Of a stretch of DNA of 29,944 bases, positions 1 through 7,764 are shown piece after piece. The DNA comes from CAZWXH01 sp964637725 (lineage in GTDB: Bacteria > Bacillota_I > Bacilli_A > Erysipelotrichales > Coprobacillaceae). Made by a program: the position numbers and the translations under genes. Location: NCBI GenBank assembly GCA_964637725.1, contig CAZWXH010000009.1, forward strand, positions 1 to 29,944, written 5' to 3'. The notes under the pieces are model-generated. The model did no database searches. It saw only the letters and a list, made by a program, of their open reading frames with translations, and was not told where the DNA came from. Position 1 is the first letter of the stretch; every line of letters starts with the position of its first letter.

Positions 1-41
1 ACTTAAAGCACATTTATCTCTAACGAATAGAAAAACCTATT

Positions 42-76
42 AAATAAAAAAAGAACTCAGTTTCTATAACTGAGTT
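42..76 (-). terminator. Rho-independent terminator of the GH1 gene
   Basis: A 7-bp stem (AACTCAG at 54-60 with CTGAGTT at 70-76) is followed, on the minus strand, by a T-rich run at 42-53. It lies 10 bases past the stop codon of the glucosidase gene. Confidence 0.75.
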
Positions 77-85
77 ACTTGTTTA

Positions 86-1510
86 TTAGTCTAAATCTTC
101 ACCATTTGTTGCAATAACTTTCTTATACCAATCAAAAGATTTCTTTTTATAACGATTGTTTGTTCCATTTCCTTGATCATCTCTATCTACATAAATGAAA
201 CCATATCGCTTACTCATTTCACCTGTTGATGCAGCAACCAAGTCAATGCATCCCCATGTTGTATAACCTAATAAATCAACACCGTCAATTTCAACAGCAT
301 CTCTCATAGCCTTGATATGATCTCTTAAATAATCTATACGATAATCATCTTCTACTGTTCCATTCACAAACTCATCTTTAGCTCCTAAACCATTTTCAAC
401 AATGAATAAAGGTTTTTGATAACGATCATAAATACTATTCAAAGTGATTCTTAAACCTAATGGATCAATTTGCCATCCCCATTCACTTGCTTTTAAATAA
501 GGGTTCTTTAATGTCGCAAAGACATTCCCTTCAGTTTGCTTATTCATTTCTGAATCAGCACTTGCACTACGAGAAGAATAATAACTAAATGAAATAAAAT
601 CAACTGTGTTATTTCTTAATAATTCCTCATCCCCATCTTTAATGACAGGCATTGTTTTATCTCTATTCATTTGTTTTAAGGCATAAGAAGGATAATATCC
701 TCTTGCTTGAACATCAATAAAGAAGTATCCTTCTCTATCTGCTTGAATAGATTTCCACACATCTTCAGGATGACAAGTATAAGGGTATGTATTCCCAGCT
801 GCTAACATACATCCTACTTTATTATTTGGATCTATTTCATGAGCAATCTTAGTCGCCATTGCACTGGCAACTAGTTCATGATGAATGGCTTGATATTTAT
901 CTCTTAAAGCAGTCTTTTCATCATCAATAAGTAAACCTGCCCCCATAAAAGGTAAATGTAAAATTACATTAATTTCATTAAAAGTCAACCAATATTTCAC
1001 TAGTCCTTTATATCTTGTAAAAATAGTACGACATAATCTTTCATAGAACTTAATGAGTTTTCTACTTTTCCAACCACCATATTCTTTTACTAAATGAATA
1101 GGGCAATCAAAATGAGTAATTGTCACAAGTGGTTCAATTCCATATTTATGACATTCTTTAAAAACATCTTCATAGAATCTTAATCCTTCTTCATTTGGTT
1201 CTTCTTCATCACCTTTAGGAAAAATTCTACTCCAAGCTAAAGACATTCTATATGTCTTAAATCCCATTTCTCCAAATAACTTTATATCTTCTTTATAATG
1301 ACCATAAAAATCAATACTTTCTTTAGCAGGGTAAAACTCTCCTTCATGAAAAGTGAGCGTATGATCTTTCCCAAGCATTACTTTAAATCTGTTTTCACCA
1401 TGAGGTGTAATATCAACATTAGCCAAACCTCTGCCACCTTTGTCATATCCACCTTCACATTGATTGGCAGCAGTTGCGCCACCCCATAAAAAATCTTTTG
1501 GAAATCCCAT
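86..1510 (-). CDS. 6-phospho-beta-glucosidase, glycoside hydrolase family 1
   Basis: This 474-aa protein is full length for family GH1, cytoplasmic enzymes that cleave phosphorylated beta-glucosides brought in by PTS transporters. The acid/base glutamate lies in TFNEIN (E179) and the nucleophile in FIVENGLG (E372). The S-x(5)-K-x-Y loop in STGEMSKRY near the C-terminus is the phosphate-binding signature of the 6-phospho subgroup, so a phospho-glucoside is a better call than a free glucoside. The start is set by a strong AAAGGAGGAAG site just upstream. The gene is monocistronic here, with its own terminator, and no PTS gene or antiterminator is visible in the window. The exact sugar (cellobiose, arbutin/salicin or similar) cannot be decided. 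The family call is firm. Confidence 0.93.
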   Translation of the reverse strand: MGFPKDFLWGGATAANQCEGGYDKGGRGLANVDITPHGENRFKVMLGKDHTLTFHEGEFYPAKESIDFYGHYKEDIKLFGEMGFKTYRMSLAWSRIFPKGDEEEPNEEGLRFYEDVFKECHKYGIEPLVTITHFDCPIHLVKEYGGWKSRKLIKFYERLCRTIFTRYKGLVKYWLTFNEINVILHLPFMGAGLLIDDEKTALRDKYQAIHHELVASAMATKIAHEIDPNNKVGCMLAAGNTYPYTCHPEDVWKSIQADREGYFFIDVQARGYYPSYALKQMNRDKTMPVIKDGDEELLRNNTVDFISFSYYSSRSASADSEMNKQTEGNVFATLKNPYLKASEWGWQIDPLGLRITLNSIYDRYQKPLFIVENGLGAKDEFVNGTVEDDYRIDYLRDHIKAMRDAVEIDGVDLLGYTTWGCIDLVAASTGEMSKRYGFIYVDRDDQGNGTNNRYKKKSFDWYKKVIATNGEDLD

Positions 1511-1537
1511 TAATCTTCCTCCTTTGTTTATATCTTT

Positions 1538-1565
1538 ATTCTACCATTTTTTATCAATATTCCAA
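1538..1565 (-). promoter_or_regulatory. Putative promoter of the GH1 gene
   Basis: On the minus strand TTGGAA (1560-1565) and TAGAAT (1538-1543) are separated by 16 bp, about 30 bases upstream of the start codon. No CRE or antiterminator site was recognised. Confidence 0.5.
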
Positions 1566-1618
1566 ACAAGAAAAAGACAATTCTTATATATTTATAAAAG
1601 AAAACTTCTTGTTTTATC

Positions 1619-1646
1619 TTCACAACATACACTTATGTGTTATAAT
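1619..1646 (+). promoter_or_regulatory. Putative promoter of the TPR/cold-shock-like gene
   Basis: TTCACA (1619-1624) and a perfect TATAAT (1641-1646) have a 16-bp spacer. The spacer holds a small inverted repeat (ACAC-TTAT-GTGT). The start codon lies 20 bases downstream of the -10 box. Confidence 0.6.
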
Positions 1647-1666
1647 AAGTAACGAGGTGATGAAGT

Positions 1667-2914
1667 ATGGAAAAACGCGAAGTAAAAGATTTAACAAATT
1701 ATGAGAAACGATTTGAAGAAGATCCAAGCTCTTTTAATGATTTTCAAGCTATGGATTATGTGAAGGAATTAAAGAATCAAAACCGTAATGATGATGCTAT
1801 TGAAGTTGGAAAAACTTTCTTACAAGTAGGAGAAAATTTAACTTCTTTTATCAATCATTATTGTTATGCTCTTTATAATAAATTTATTAATATTGATGAT
1901 TCACTTATTAAAGAAAAGGAAGATTTATTCTTTTCAATTGTTGATGAAATCACATCATTATGTAAACAAGAGAGATATTCTCCTCTTGAAGCAACACTGA
2001 ATAAAGCTAATAAATATTTAATGAGCCAAAGCCCTGTTGATTATCAAAGATTATCTGATTTATTAGATAAATTAGATGTTCAAACATTAAGTATAGAACC
2101 ATTCATTAATAAAGAGAAAAAAGAATATGAATCTAAAAGAGAAAAATGGTATCGTACAAAAGTTCGTTGTTTATATGAATTAAAAGAATATAAAGACTGT
2201 GTTGAAATCGCAAATAATGCTTTTGCTCAACCTATTAAATGGCATTACAATAATTTAAACTGGGTGAAGTATTATCGTGCATCTTCTCTTGTTCAATTAG
2301 AAAGATACGAAGAAGCTGAAAACGAATTCTTATCATTAGGTAATAGAATCCCTCGTGGTGATGCTTTTGAAATTCTTTATCAATTATATATGAATACTGG
2401 TAAAGAAAAAGAAGCTTATACAAATTTAATATATAAGTTCTTTATTTCTGGATATAGCCAAGATCAATTATCACTTTACCAATTGGTATCAGATATGGCA
2501 ACTCATGCTAATCAACAAAGCATTGTCGATATCGCAAAGGCATTAATATATAAGATTAAAGAGGAAAACAATAAAGATGTTAGCAATGATTCTCTATTAG
2601 AAGAATATCAGTCATCGACAAGTAGTTCTTTATATGATCGTCTGTATAATCAATTAATGGAAAGCTTAGATAAATTTATTGATCGTTATGAAGGTAAGGT
2701 TGTATATTATAATAATGATAAACAATATGGAAGTCTTTATCAACAAGATGAAGAAAGAATATTCTTTAGACAAGCTGATTATATCCATGATGAAGAAGTT
2801 CAAAAAAGAGATGTTGTTGAATTTAGCATTATGAAATCATTTGATACGAAGAAACAAGTTCCTTCATCAAAAGCTATATTAATAAAAACTTTATATGAAG
2901 ATATAGAATATTAA
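1667..2914 (+). CDS. TPR-like protein with C-terminal cold-shock-like domain, function unknown
   Basis: I do not recognise a named family for this 415-aa soluble protein. Residues about 20-300 are alpha-helical with tetratricopeptide-like character (for example EWYRTKVRCLYELKEYKDC-type pairs and YYRASSLVQLERYEEAENEF). The last 75 residues look like a cold-shock/OB fold: GKVVYY near 343, K-x-YGSL in the place of the RNP1 motif (K-G-F-G-F-I), ERIFFR in the place of RNP2 (VFVH), then a KRDVVEF segment where cold-shock proteins have GDxVxF. Aromatic residues are partly kept, so nucleic-acid binding is possible. The start has GAGGTGA 6 bases upstream. It is a single-gene unit between its own promoter and a strong terminator. 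An RNA-binding scaffold is inference only. Confidence 0.85.
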   Translation: MEKREVKDLTNYEKRFEEDPSSFNDFQAMDYVKELKNQNRNDDAIEVGKTFLQVGENLTSFINHYCYALYNKFINIDDSLIKEKEDLFFSIVDEITSLCKQERYSPLEATLNKANKYLMSQSPVDYQRLSDLLDKLDVQTLSIEPFINKEKKEYESKREKWYRTKVRCLYELKEYKDCVEIANNAFAQPIKWHYNNLNWVKYYRASSLVQLERYEEAENEFLSLGNRIPRGDAFEILYQLYMNTGKEKEAYTNLIYKFFISGYSQDQLSLYQLVSDMATHANQQSIVDIAKALIYKIKEENNKDVSNDSLLEEYQSSTSSSLYDRLYNQLMESLDKFIDRYEGKVVYYNNDKQYGSLYQQDEERIFFRQADYIHDEEVQKRDVVEFSIMKSFDTKKQVPSSKAILIKTLYEDIEY

Positions 2915-2970
2915 AAGACTATAACGAATAAGGAGGGGCTCAACCCTCTTATATCGTTATAGTCTTTTTT
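2913..2970 (+). terminator. Strong, long-stem terminator
   Basis: AAAAGACTATAACGA (2913-2927) pairs perfectly with its complement at 2954-2968, with a further inner GGAGGG/CCCTC helix, followed by a T-run. The left arm starts with A residues, so it could also act on the minus strand and stop RhuM-side transcription. Confidence 0.85.
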
Positions 2971-3305
2971 GTATTCACTTTATGTAAAATAAGTAAAATA
3001 ACAACAAATTATTTTCTTTATACTTCACTTAAATATAATGTTAAACTGAATTTTAGCCACATTAAAAATAGAGTAACAAAAAGGTGCGATTTTACTTTTC
3101 ATCTTTTGTAAAACAGATAAACTATGAAAAGAAAAAAGAAAACAGGATTCATAGATTTCGCCGTCTAATCCTGCTTCCCCCCCCACTCATTACACATTAA
3201 ATATTCTTATTAATGTTTAGAAATATCTAACTTCCATTTCTTAATTATATTATGCATTCTCTAAGTGATAATGCAATAATGAGTTTCAAGAGAGTGACAA
3301 TATAT
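2971..3305. other. Gene-poor AT-rich flank left of the RhuM gene
   Basis: No gene can be supported in this stretch. It holds an inverted repeat (ACAGGATT near 3141 with AATCCTG near 3168), an 8-base poly-C tract at 3177-3184, and one copy of an 11-bp repeat TGCGATTTTAC at 3085-3095 that recurs at 4499-4509. It may be degraded mobile-element DNA. A 14-codon ATG frame at about 3124 is too short to call. Confidence 0.5.
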
Positions 3306-4325
3306 TTAGTTCGAGTGTTGTTTATTCTTAAAACTTCCTGCTATTTTATTTACTTCTTTAATTGTTTCCATATACGCTTCTTCTACAGGTGAGAATGAAG
3401 CAATTTGATATTTCTTATATTCACCTTTCGCTTTTTCAATCGCTTTAGCGTGACTCACTTTTCCAGAACTCTCTAAAATTTTTCGGTCTCCAGACGACAA
3501 TACCAAATCTAACTGCTTGACATAATCCTTCATATACATTGGTTTACGCTCAATGGCATTAATTTCAGCTAAATCGAAGTAACCAGAAACAAGGTTATTC
3601 AGAACTTTAAGCTCATCTTCTTTCAAATAATTCTTTGCTACAGTGATATCTTTTATAGATGGTAACTCACCGGAAAAAGTAGTCAATCCCATGAACGGTT
3701 TCTGAGCATCTACTCGCGCAAATATGACTTCGGCTGCAGTATGACCATGTGCTGCAAAATGTAATTTATTTTGAATGATTTTGAAAAAATGTATTGATTC
3801 TTCAGCATGTGGACTATAATCTACACTAGTGGCATATAAATCTAATACTTGTCTGTATAGCACCTTTTCAGATGAACGAATATCTCTGATACGATTTAGT
3901 AACTCTTTCCAATAGTTGCCTCCTATATTACCCTTCAATCGATCATCATCCATTGTAAATCCTTTTATCATATATTCCTTTAAATGATCAGTTGCCCATT
4001 TACGAAAACTAGTAGCAACATTAGATTTAATACGATACCCTAAAGAAATTATCATATCTAAATTATAAAATGTTAATTTTCTTGATACTTCTCTATTCCC
4101 TTCTAATCGAACCTGTCGGAAATCCTGACATGTTGCCTTTTCATCTAATTCGCCTTCATCGTAAATATTCTTAATATGCTCAACTACATTTGTTCTTGAA
4201 GTTTGAAACAACTCTGCCATTTGCTGTTGTGTAAGCCACACTGTTTCATCTATCATTTTAACTTCAATAGCTGTTAAACCATCTTCTCTCTGATAGATTA
4301 ATATTTCACCTTTATCATTCACCAT
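3306..4325 (-). CDS. RhuM family protein
   Basis: The 339-aa product matches the RhuM family (named for a gene of Salmonella pathogenicity island 3). The N-terminal third carries the family features: WLTQQQMAELFQTSRTNV, a helix-turn-helix-like segment, then FYNLDMIISLGYRIKS and a KWATDHLKEYM helix. The second half keeps the HFFKIIQNKLHFAAHGHTAA and GLTTFSG segments, so the protein is full length and not a fragment. The biochemical role of RhuM is not established; relatives are common in genomic islands and beside restriction-modification genes, but no such partner is present here. It has its own promoter, is alone in its unit, and is flanked by gene-poor DNA, which points to horizontal acquisition. 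No Fic motif (HxFxxGN) is seen. Confidence 0.88.
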   Translation of the reverse strand: MVNDKGEILIYQREDGLTAIEVKMIDETVWLTQQQMAELFQTSRTNVVEHIKNIYDEGELDEKATCQDFRQVRLEGNREVSRKLTFYNLDMIISLGYRIKSNVATSFRKWATDHLKEYMIKGFTMDDDRLKGNIGGNYWKELLNRIRDIRSSEKVLYRQVLDLYATSVDYSPHAEESIHFFKIIQNKLHFAAHGHTAAEVIFARVDAQKPFMGLTTFSGELPSIKDITVAKNYLKEDELKVLNNLVSGYFDLAEINAIERKPMYMKDYVKQLDLVLSSGDRKILESSGKVSHAKAIEKAKGEYKKYQIASFSPVEEAYMETIKEVNKIAGSFKNKQHSN

Positions 4326-4360
4326 TCATCATCCTTTCATTTGCATTTTTTGTTATTTAT

Positions 4361-4389
4361 ATTATAACCTTATATCTTACCATTCACAA
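4361..4389 (-). promoter_or_regulatory. Putative promoter of the RhuM gene
   Basis: Minus-strand TTGTGA (4384-4389), 17-bp spacer, and a perfect TATAAT (4361-4366), about 35 bases before the start codon. AAAGGATG serves as the ribosome binding site. Confidence 0.6.
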
Positions 4390-4713
4390 TTAGAATTATA
4401 TATTTGTGGAGTTAAGGTAGACACATCAAGATATCATGTTAAATGATTGCAAATAGTTTTTGAGGTGATTCACGATAGTAAACACGTATTGATGAAATTG
4501 CGATTTTACCACGCCCCCCTTTGTAATCTTTCTTTTAAGGAAAATAAAGGACAGTACCAACACACATAAATACTATACTTAATCATTTTTATCCAGCCCC
4601 TTTTCAACACAATTAAGTACCAATAACTTATTTGATTATATTTATGATTTCCATAAACATGTGTTTTAAATTTGTCTTTTTAGTATATTGATGTGTATTT
4701 TTTTATATTTTTA
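4390..4713. other. Gene-poor flank right of the RhuM promoter
   Basis: No gene supported. The second copy of TGCGATTTTAC is at 4499-4509, followed by a 6-base C-run at 4514-4519. Otherwise it is AT-rich sequence without recognisable coding content; possibly remnants of a mobile element. Confidence 0.45.
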
Positions 4714-4742
4714 TTGACAAAGATTATCGATTACTTTATGAT
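4714..4742 (+). promoter_or_regulatory. Promoter of the T-box/ABC transporter operon
   Basis: A perfect TTGACA (4714-4719), 17-bp spacer and TATGAT (4737-4742). Transcription is expected to begin near 4749, giving a leader of about 280 nt, the usual size for a T-box leader. Confidence 0.75.
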
Positions 4743-4748
4743 AGTGGA

Positions 4749-5000
4749 TATACATCTATAAAACAAAAAAACATTGATGTGACATAGTAGAAATCTTTGA
4801 GACATTAGAGATATGATGGTTGGTGCAAATCATACGTTAAAGGATTTTGAATTCACCACGGAGTTGTTACTTTGATAAGAAGTAACCGGAGTCATAACGT
4901 TATTTATGAAAGTTTGTAACTTACGAAGATTAAATCTGTGAAGATTTAATAAACTGAGGTGGTACCGCGTTAACTCGCCCTCTATGGGAGAGTTTTTTTG
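4749..5000 (+). promoter_or_regulatory. T-box riboswitch, probable phenylalanine (TTC) specifier
   Basis: The leader has the standard T-box parts. The AGTA of the specifier loop is at 4786-4789. The distal stem I signature AGAGA...ATGGTTGGTGCAAA is at about 4807-4829. A GAA-TTC-A specifier segment follows, with TTC at 4852-4854. The T-box core GGTGGTACCGCG spans 4958-4969, and the terminator stem AACTCGCCC/GGGAGAGTT (4972-4980 with 4986-4994) is followed by seven T. The variable T-box base (UGGU) pairs with an A73 discriminator, as in tRNA-Phe, and argues against tRNA-Trp (G73). Uncharged tRNA should favour readthrough into the importer. The T-box call is firm; the amino acid identity is moderate because the basal pairing below the specifier is weak. 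Confidence 0.92.
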
Positions 5001-5029
5001 TTTTATAAGAAAAGGGGAGGAATTTAGAT

Positions 5030-6010
5030 ATGAAAAAATTAGCTGTATGTATGTTAGCTTTAGGTTTATTATTAACAGGATGTGCTGGTGAGGATAAGGC
5101 AACAGAAGGACCAAAAGATTTAACAAAAGTGAAAATTGGAGTACTCCAATTAGCTCAACATCCTGCTTTAGATAAAGCTTATGAAGGTTTTAAAGATACT
5201 TTAAAAGAAGCTGGTGTTAAAGAAGAACAGATTGATTTTCAAAATGCAAGTAATGATCCATCAAACTGTCAAACAATTGCTGAAAAATTTGTTAATGATG
5301 GAAATGATTTAATTTATGCTATAGCAACTGATGCTCTTCAAGCAGCTGCTAATAAAACAACAACTATTCCAGTTATTGGAGCAGCTGTTACTAATTTCGA
5401 AGGTACAGGTGTTGTAAAGTCAAATAAAAAACCTGAAACAAATGTTACAGGGGCTAGTGATATGAATCCAGTTAAAGAACAAATGGATTTATTAAAGAAA
5501 CTTGTTCCTAATGCGAAAAAGGTTGCAGTCTTTTATTGTAGTGATGAAGCCAATTCTATCTATCAAGGTGAATTAGCAATGAAAGCAGCAAAAGACATTG
5601 GTTTAGAACCAAGTATTGTCACTGTTCCACTTGATTCAAGTGCAATTCAACAAGTCGCTCAATCATTAGTTAACAAATATGATGCCGTTTATATTCCTAC
5701 TGATAACTTATTAGCTTCTAACATGGCTACTGTTGCTCAAATAACAAATGCTAATAATATTCCAGTTATCGTTGGTGAAGAAAGTATGTGTCAAAATGGT
5801 GGTTTAGCAACATTAAGCTTAGATTATTATACAGTTGGTGTAAATGCTGCAAAACAAGCTATTGCGATTTTAAAAGGTGAAGCAAAACCTCAAGATACAC
5901 CTATCTCATTTATTGAAGGTAAAGATTGTAAATATTTTATTAATAAGAAAGTAGCTACTCAATTGGGTATTGAAATCCCTAGTGATATTGATGCCACAAT
6001 TATTGAGTAA
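5030..6010 (+). CDS. ABC transporter substrate-binding lipoprotein, TrpX-like
   Basis: The 326-aa protein starts with a lipoprotein signal: KK, a hydrophobic run and the lipobox LTGC with the acylated cysteine at C18. The mature part is an ABC_sub_bind (COG2984) periplasmic-type binding protein: VKIGVLQLAQHPALDKAYEGF at the start, FVNDGNDLIYAIATDALQAA, PVIGAAVTNFE, PNAKKVAVFYCSDEANS and a VGVNAAKQA helix near the end. It would sit on the outer face of the membrane and hand its ligand to the downstream permease. The gene follows the T-box leader with a GGGGAGG ribosome binding site. Families of this type regulated by aromatic T-boxes are predicted aromatic amino acid importers (trpXYZ); the leader here suggests phenylalanine. 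The ligand is inference. Confidence 0.92.
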   Translation: MKKLAVCMLALGLLLTGCAGEDKATEGPKDLTKVKIGVLQLAQHPALDKAYEGFKDTLKEAGVKEEQIDFQNASNDPSNCQTIAEKFVNDGNDLIYAIATDALQAAANKTTTIPVIGAAVTNFEGTGVVKSNKKPETNVTGASDMNPVKEQMDLLKKLVPNAKKVAVFYCSDEANSIYQGELAMKAAKDIGLEPSIVTVPLDSSAIQQVAQSLVNKYDAVYIPTDNLLASNMATVAQITNANNIPVIVGEESMCQNGGLATLSLDYYTVGVNAAKQAIAILKGEAKPQDTPISFIEGKDCKYFINKKVATQLGIEIPSDIDATIIE

Positions 6011-6021
6011 AAGGTAAAAAA

Positions 6022-6948
6022 ATGGGACTACTATTATCATTACAAGGAGCTATAGGGCAAGGAATACTATGGGGAATTATGGCCCTTGGGATATATTTAA
6101 CATTTCGAATTTTAAACATTGCTGACTTATCTGTAGATGGAAGTTTTGCGACTGGTGGAGCAATCTGTGCTATTTCTATAATTAATGGCATCCATCCAGT
6201 TATCGCAATAATACTGGCAACTCTATCTGGTTTTGCAGCTGGGTTCATTACTGGTTTCTTGCATACAAAATGTAAAATGCCAGCTATCCTAGCAGGAATC
6301 TTAACACAGTTAGCTTTATATTCTATTAACTTAAGAATTATGGGGAAAAGCAATATTCCTTTGCTTCAATCCCCTACTCTATTTAAAGACTTTGCTAACT
6401 TCGTCAATATGACGCCAAGTTGGATTACTATCATTATTGGATTAATCTGTAGTATTCTCGTTATTATAGGTATTTACTGGTTCTTAGGAACAGAGTTTGG
6501 TTCTTGTCTAAGAGCGACTGGAAATAATGAGAATATGGTTCGTGCTAACGGTGGAAATACAGATGTTACAAAATTAGTAGGACTTATGATTAGTAATGGT
6601 CTTGTTGCAATGAGTGGTGCTCTTGTCACTCAACAACAAAGTGTTGCTGATGTTAAAATGGGGACAGGTGCTATTGTTATTGGACTTGCATCAATTGTAA
6701 TTGGTGAAGTCATATTCGGTAAAAAAGCTGGTTTTAAATTAAGACTTGTTTCTATTGTTGTTGGTTCTATTGTATATAGAATGATTGTTGCAATTGTTTT
6801 ACAATTAGGTCTTAATACTGATGATTTAAAGTTACTAACAGCGTTAATTGTTGCCTTAGCATTAACAATTCCAGTCTTATTAAATAAGAGAAAACAAGTT
6901 TCTATGTATAAAAAATTAACTGGAAAGGAACTTGATAACAATGCTTAA
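6022..6948 (+). CDS. ABC transporter permease, TrpY-like
   Basis: A 308-aa integral membrane protein of the branched-chain-type permease family (BPD_transp_2, COG4120). Several hydrophobic helices are plain (GILWGIMALGIYLTF, AIILATLSGFAAGFITGF, ITIIIGLICSILVIIGIYW, LLTALIVALALTIPVLL). Hallmark segments are RILNIADLSVDGSFATGGA near the N-terminus and GTEFGSCLRATGNNENMVRANG, which contacts the ATPase. It begins 11 bases after the binding-protein stop with a weak AAAGGT site, and its last codons overlap the start of the ATPase gene, so the three genes are translationally linked. Confidence 0.92.
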   Translation: MGLLLSLQGAIGQGILWGIMALGIYLTFRILNIADLSVDGSFATGGAICAISIINGIHPVIAIILATLSGFAAGFITGFLHTKCKMPAILAGILTQLALYSINLRIMGKSNIPLLQSPTLFKDFANFVNMTPSWITIIIGLICSILVIIGIYWFLGTEFGSCLRATGNNENMVRANGGNTDVTKLVGLMISNGLVAMSGALVTQQQSVADVKMGTGAIVIGLASIVIGEVIFGKKAGFKLRLVSIVVGSIVYRMIVAIVLQLGLNTDDLKLLTALIVALALTIPVLLNKRKQVSMYKKLTGKELDNNA

Positions 6949-7735
6949 ACTAAAAAAAGTATCAAAATCCTTTAATGTTGGAACACCAAATGAAAAATGT
7001 GTTCTTAAAAAGATTGACTTTGAATTGAATGATGGAGACTTCGTCACTGTTATCGGTGGAAATGGTGCTGGTAAAAGTACTATGCTTAACATGATTGCGG
7101 GTGTCTACCCTGTTGACTGTGGAGTTATTACATTAGATGGTACAGACATATCACTAGCTCCTGAACATGCAAGAGCCAAAATGATTGGACGAGTATTTCA
7201 AGATCCTATGATGGGAACTGCCGCCGATATGCAAATTATTGAAAATCTCGCTATGGCCGCTAGACGTGGCAAAACCAGAACACTGCGTTGGGGTGTTACA
7301 CATAAAGAAAAGAAGGATTATTATGAAGCTGTAAAAGCTTTAGGACTTGGTTTAGAGGATCGTTTGACTAGTAAGGTTGGCTTATTATCTGGTGGTCAAC
7401 GTCAAGCCTTAACACTTTTAATGGCAACACTACGAAAACCAAAACTATTATTACTAGATGAACATACAGCTGCATTAGATCCTGCAACTAGTGCTAAAGT
7501 TCTTGCTTTAACAAATAAAATAGTAACTGAACAAAACTTAACTGCTTTAATGGTTACGCATAATATGAAAGATGCTATTGATGTGGGTAATCGTTTAATT
7601 ATGATGTATAATGGACGAATTATATATGATGTCAAAGGTGAAGAAAAAAAGAACTTACAAGTTGCTGATTTATTAAAGAAATTTGAACAAGCTAGTGGTG
7701 AAGAGTTTGTCAATGATAGAATGCTTTTAGGATAG
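6941..7735 (+). CDS. ABC transporter ATP-binding protein, TrpZ-like
   Basis: ATPase subunit (COG1101 type, about 264 aa) of the importer. Walker A GGNGAGKST is at residues 39-47, the Q-loop at VFQDP, the signature LSGGQRQ at 149-155, Walker B LLLLDEHTA around 170-176 and the switch histidine in VTHNM. The Walker B region reads DEHTAAL rather than the common DEPTAAL. I start at the ATG at 6941, which has AAAGGAA 10 bases upstream; the in-frame TTG at 6932 lies too close to that site. The gene overlaps the permease gene by 8 bases and ends at a terminator. Confidence 0.92.
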   Translation: MLKLKKVSKSFNVGTPNEKCVLKKIDFELNDGDFVTVIGGNGAGKSTMLNMIAGVYPVDCGVITLDGTDISLAPEHARAKMIGRVFQDPMMGTAADMQIIENLAMAARRGKTRTLRWGVTHKEKKDYYEAVKALGLGLEDRLTSKVGLLSGGQRQALTLLMATLRKPKLLLLDEHTAALDPATSAKVLALTNKIVTEQNLTALMVTHNMKDAIDVGNRLIMMYNGRIIYDVKGEEKKNLQVADLLKKFEQASGEEFVNDRMLLG

Positions 7736-7764
7736 ATATAACTTTGTTTATATCTATTTTTTTA
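7732..7764 (+). terminator. Terminator of the ABC operon
   Basis: ATAGATATA (7732-7740) pairs with TATATCTAT (7749-7757), followed by a run of T. It overlaps the 3' end of the convergent DUF421 gene. Confidence 0.7.

Noticed and set aside
1298..1704. Three short plus-strand frames near the GH1 start
   Set aside because: They are antisense to the GH1 gene or lie in its AT-rich promoter region, and they are low in complexity.
3124..3168. 14-codon frame starting MKRKKKTG
   Set aside because: Too short, no clear ribosome binding site, and overlaps the inverted repeat.
3306..4325. RhuM as part of a toxin-antitoxin or restriction system
   Set aside because: No partner gene, methyltransferase or antitoxin-like frame lies beside it, and no Fic motif is present.
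4830..5126. 98-codon minus-strand frame across the T-box leader
   Set aside because: It runs antisense to a structured RNA and the start of the lipoprotein gene, with no ribosome binding site or family match.
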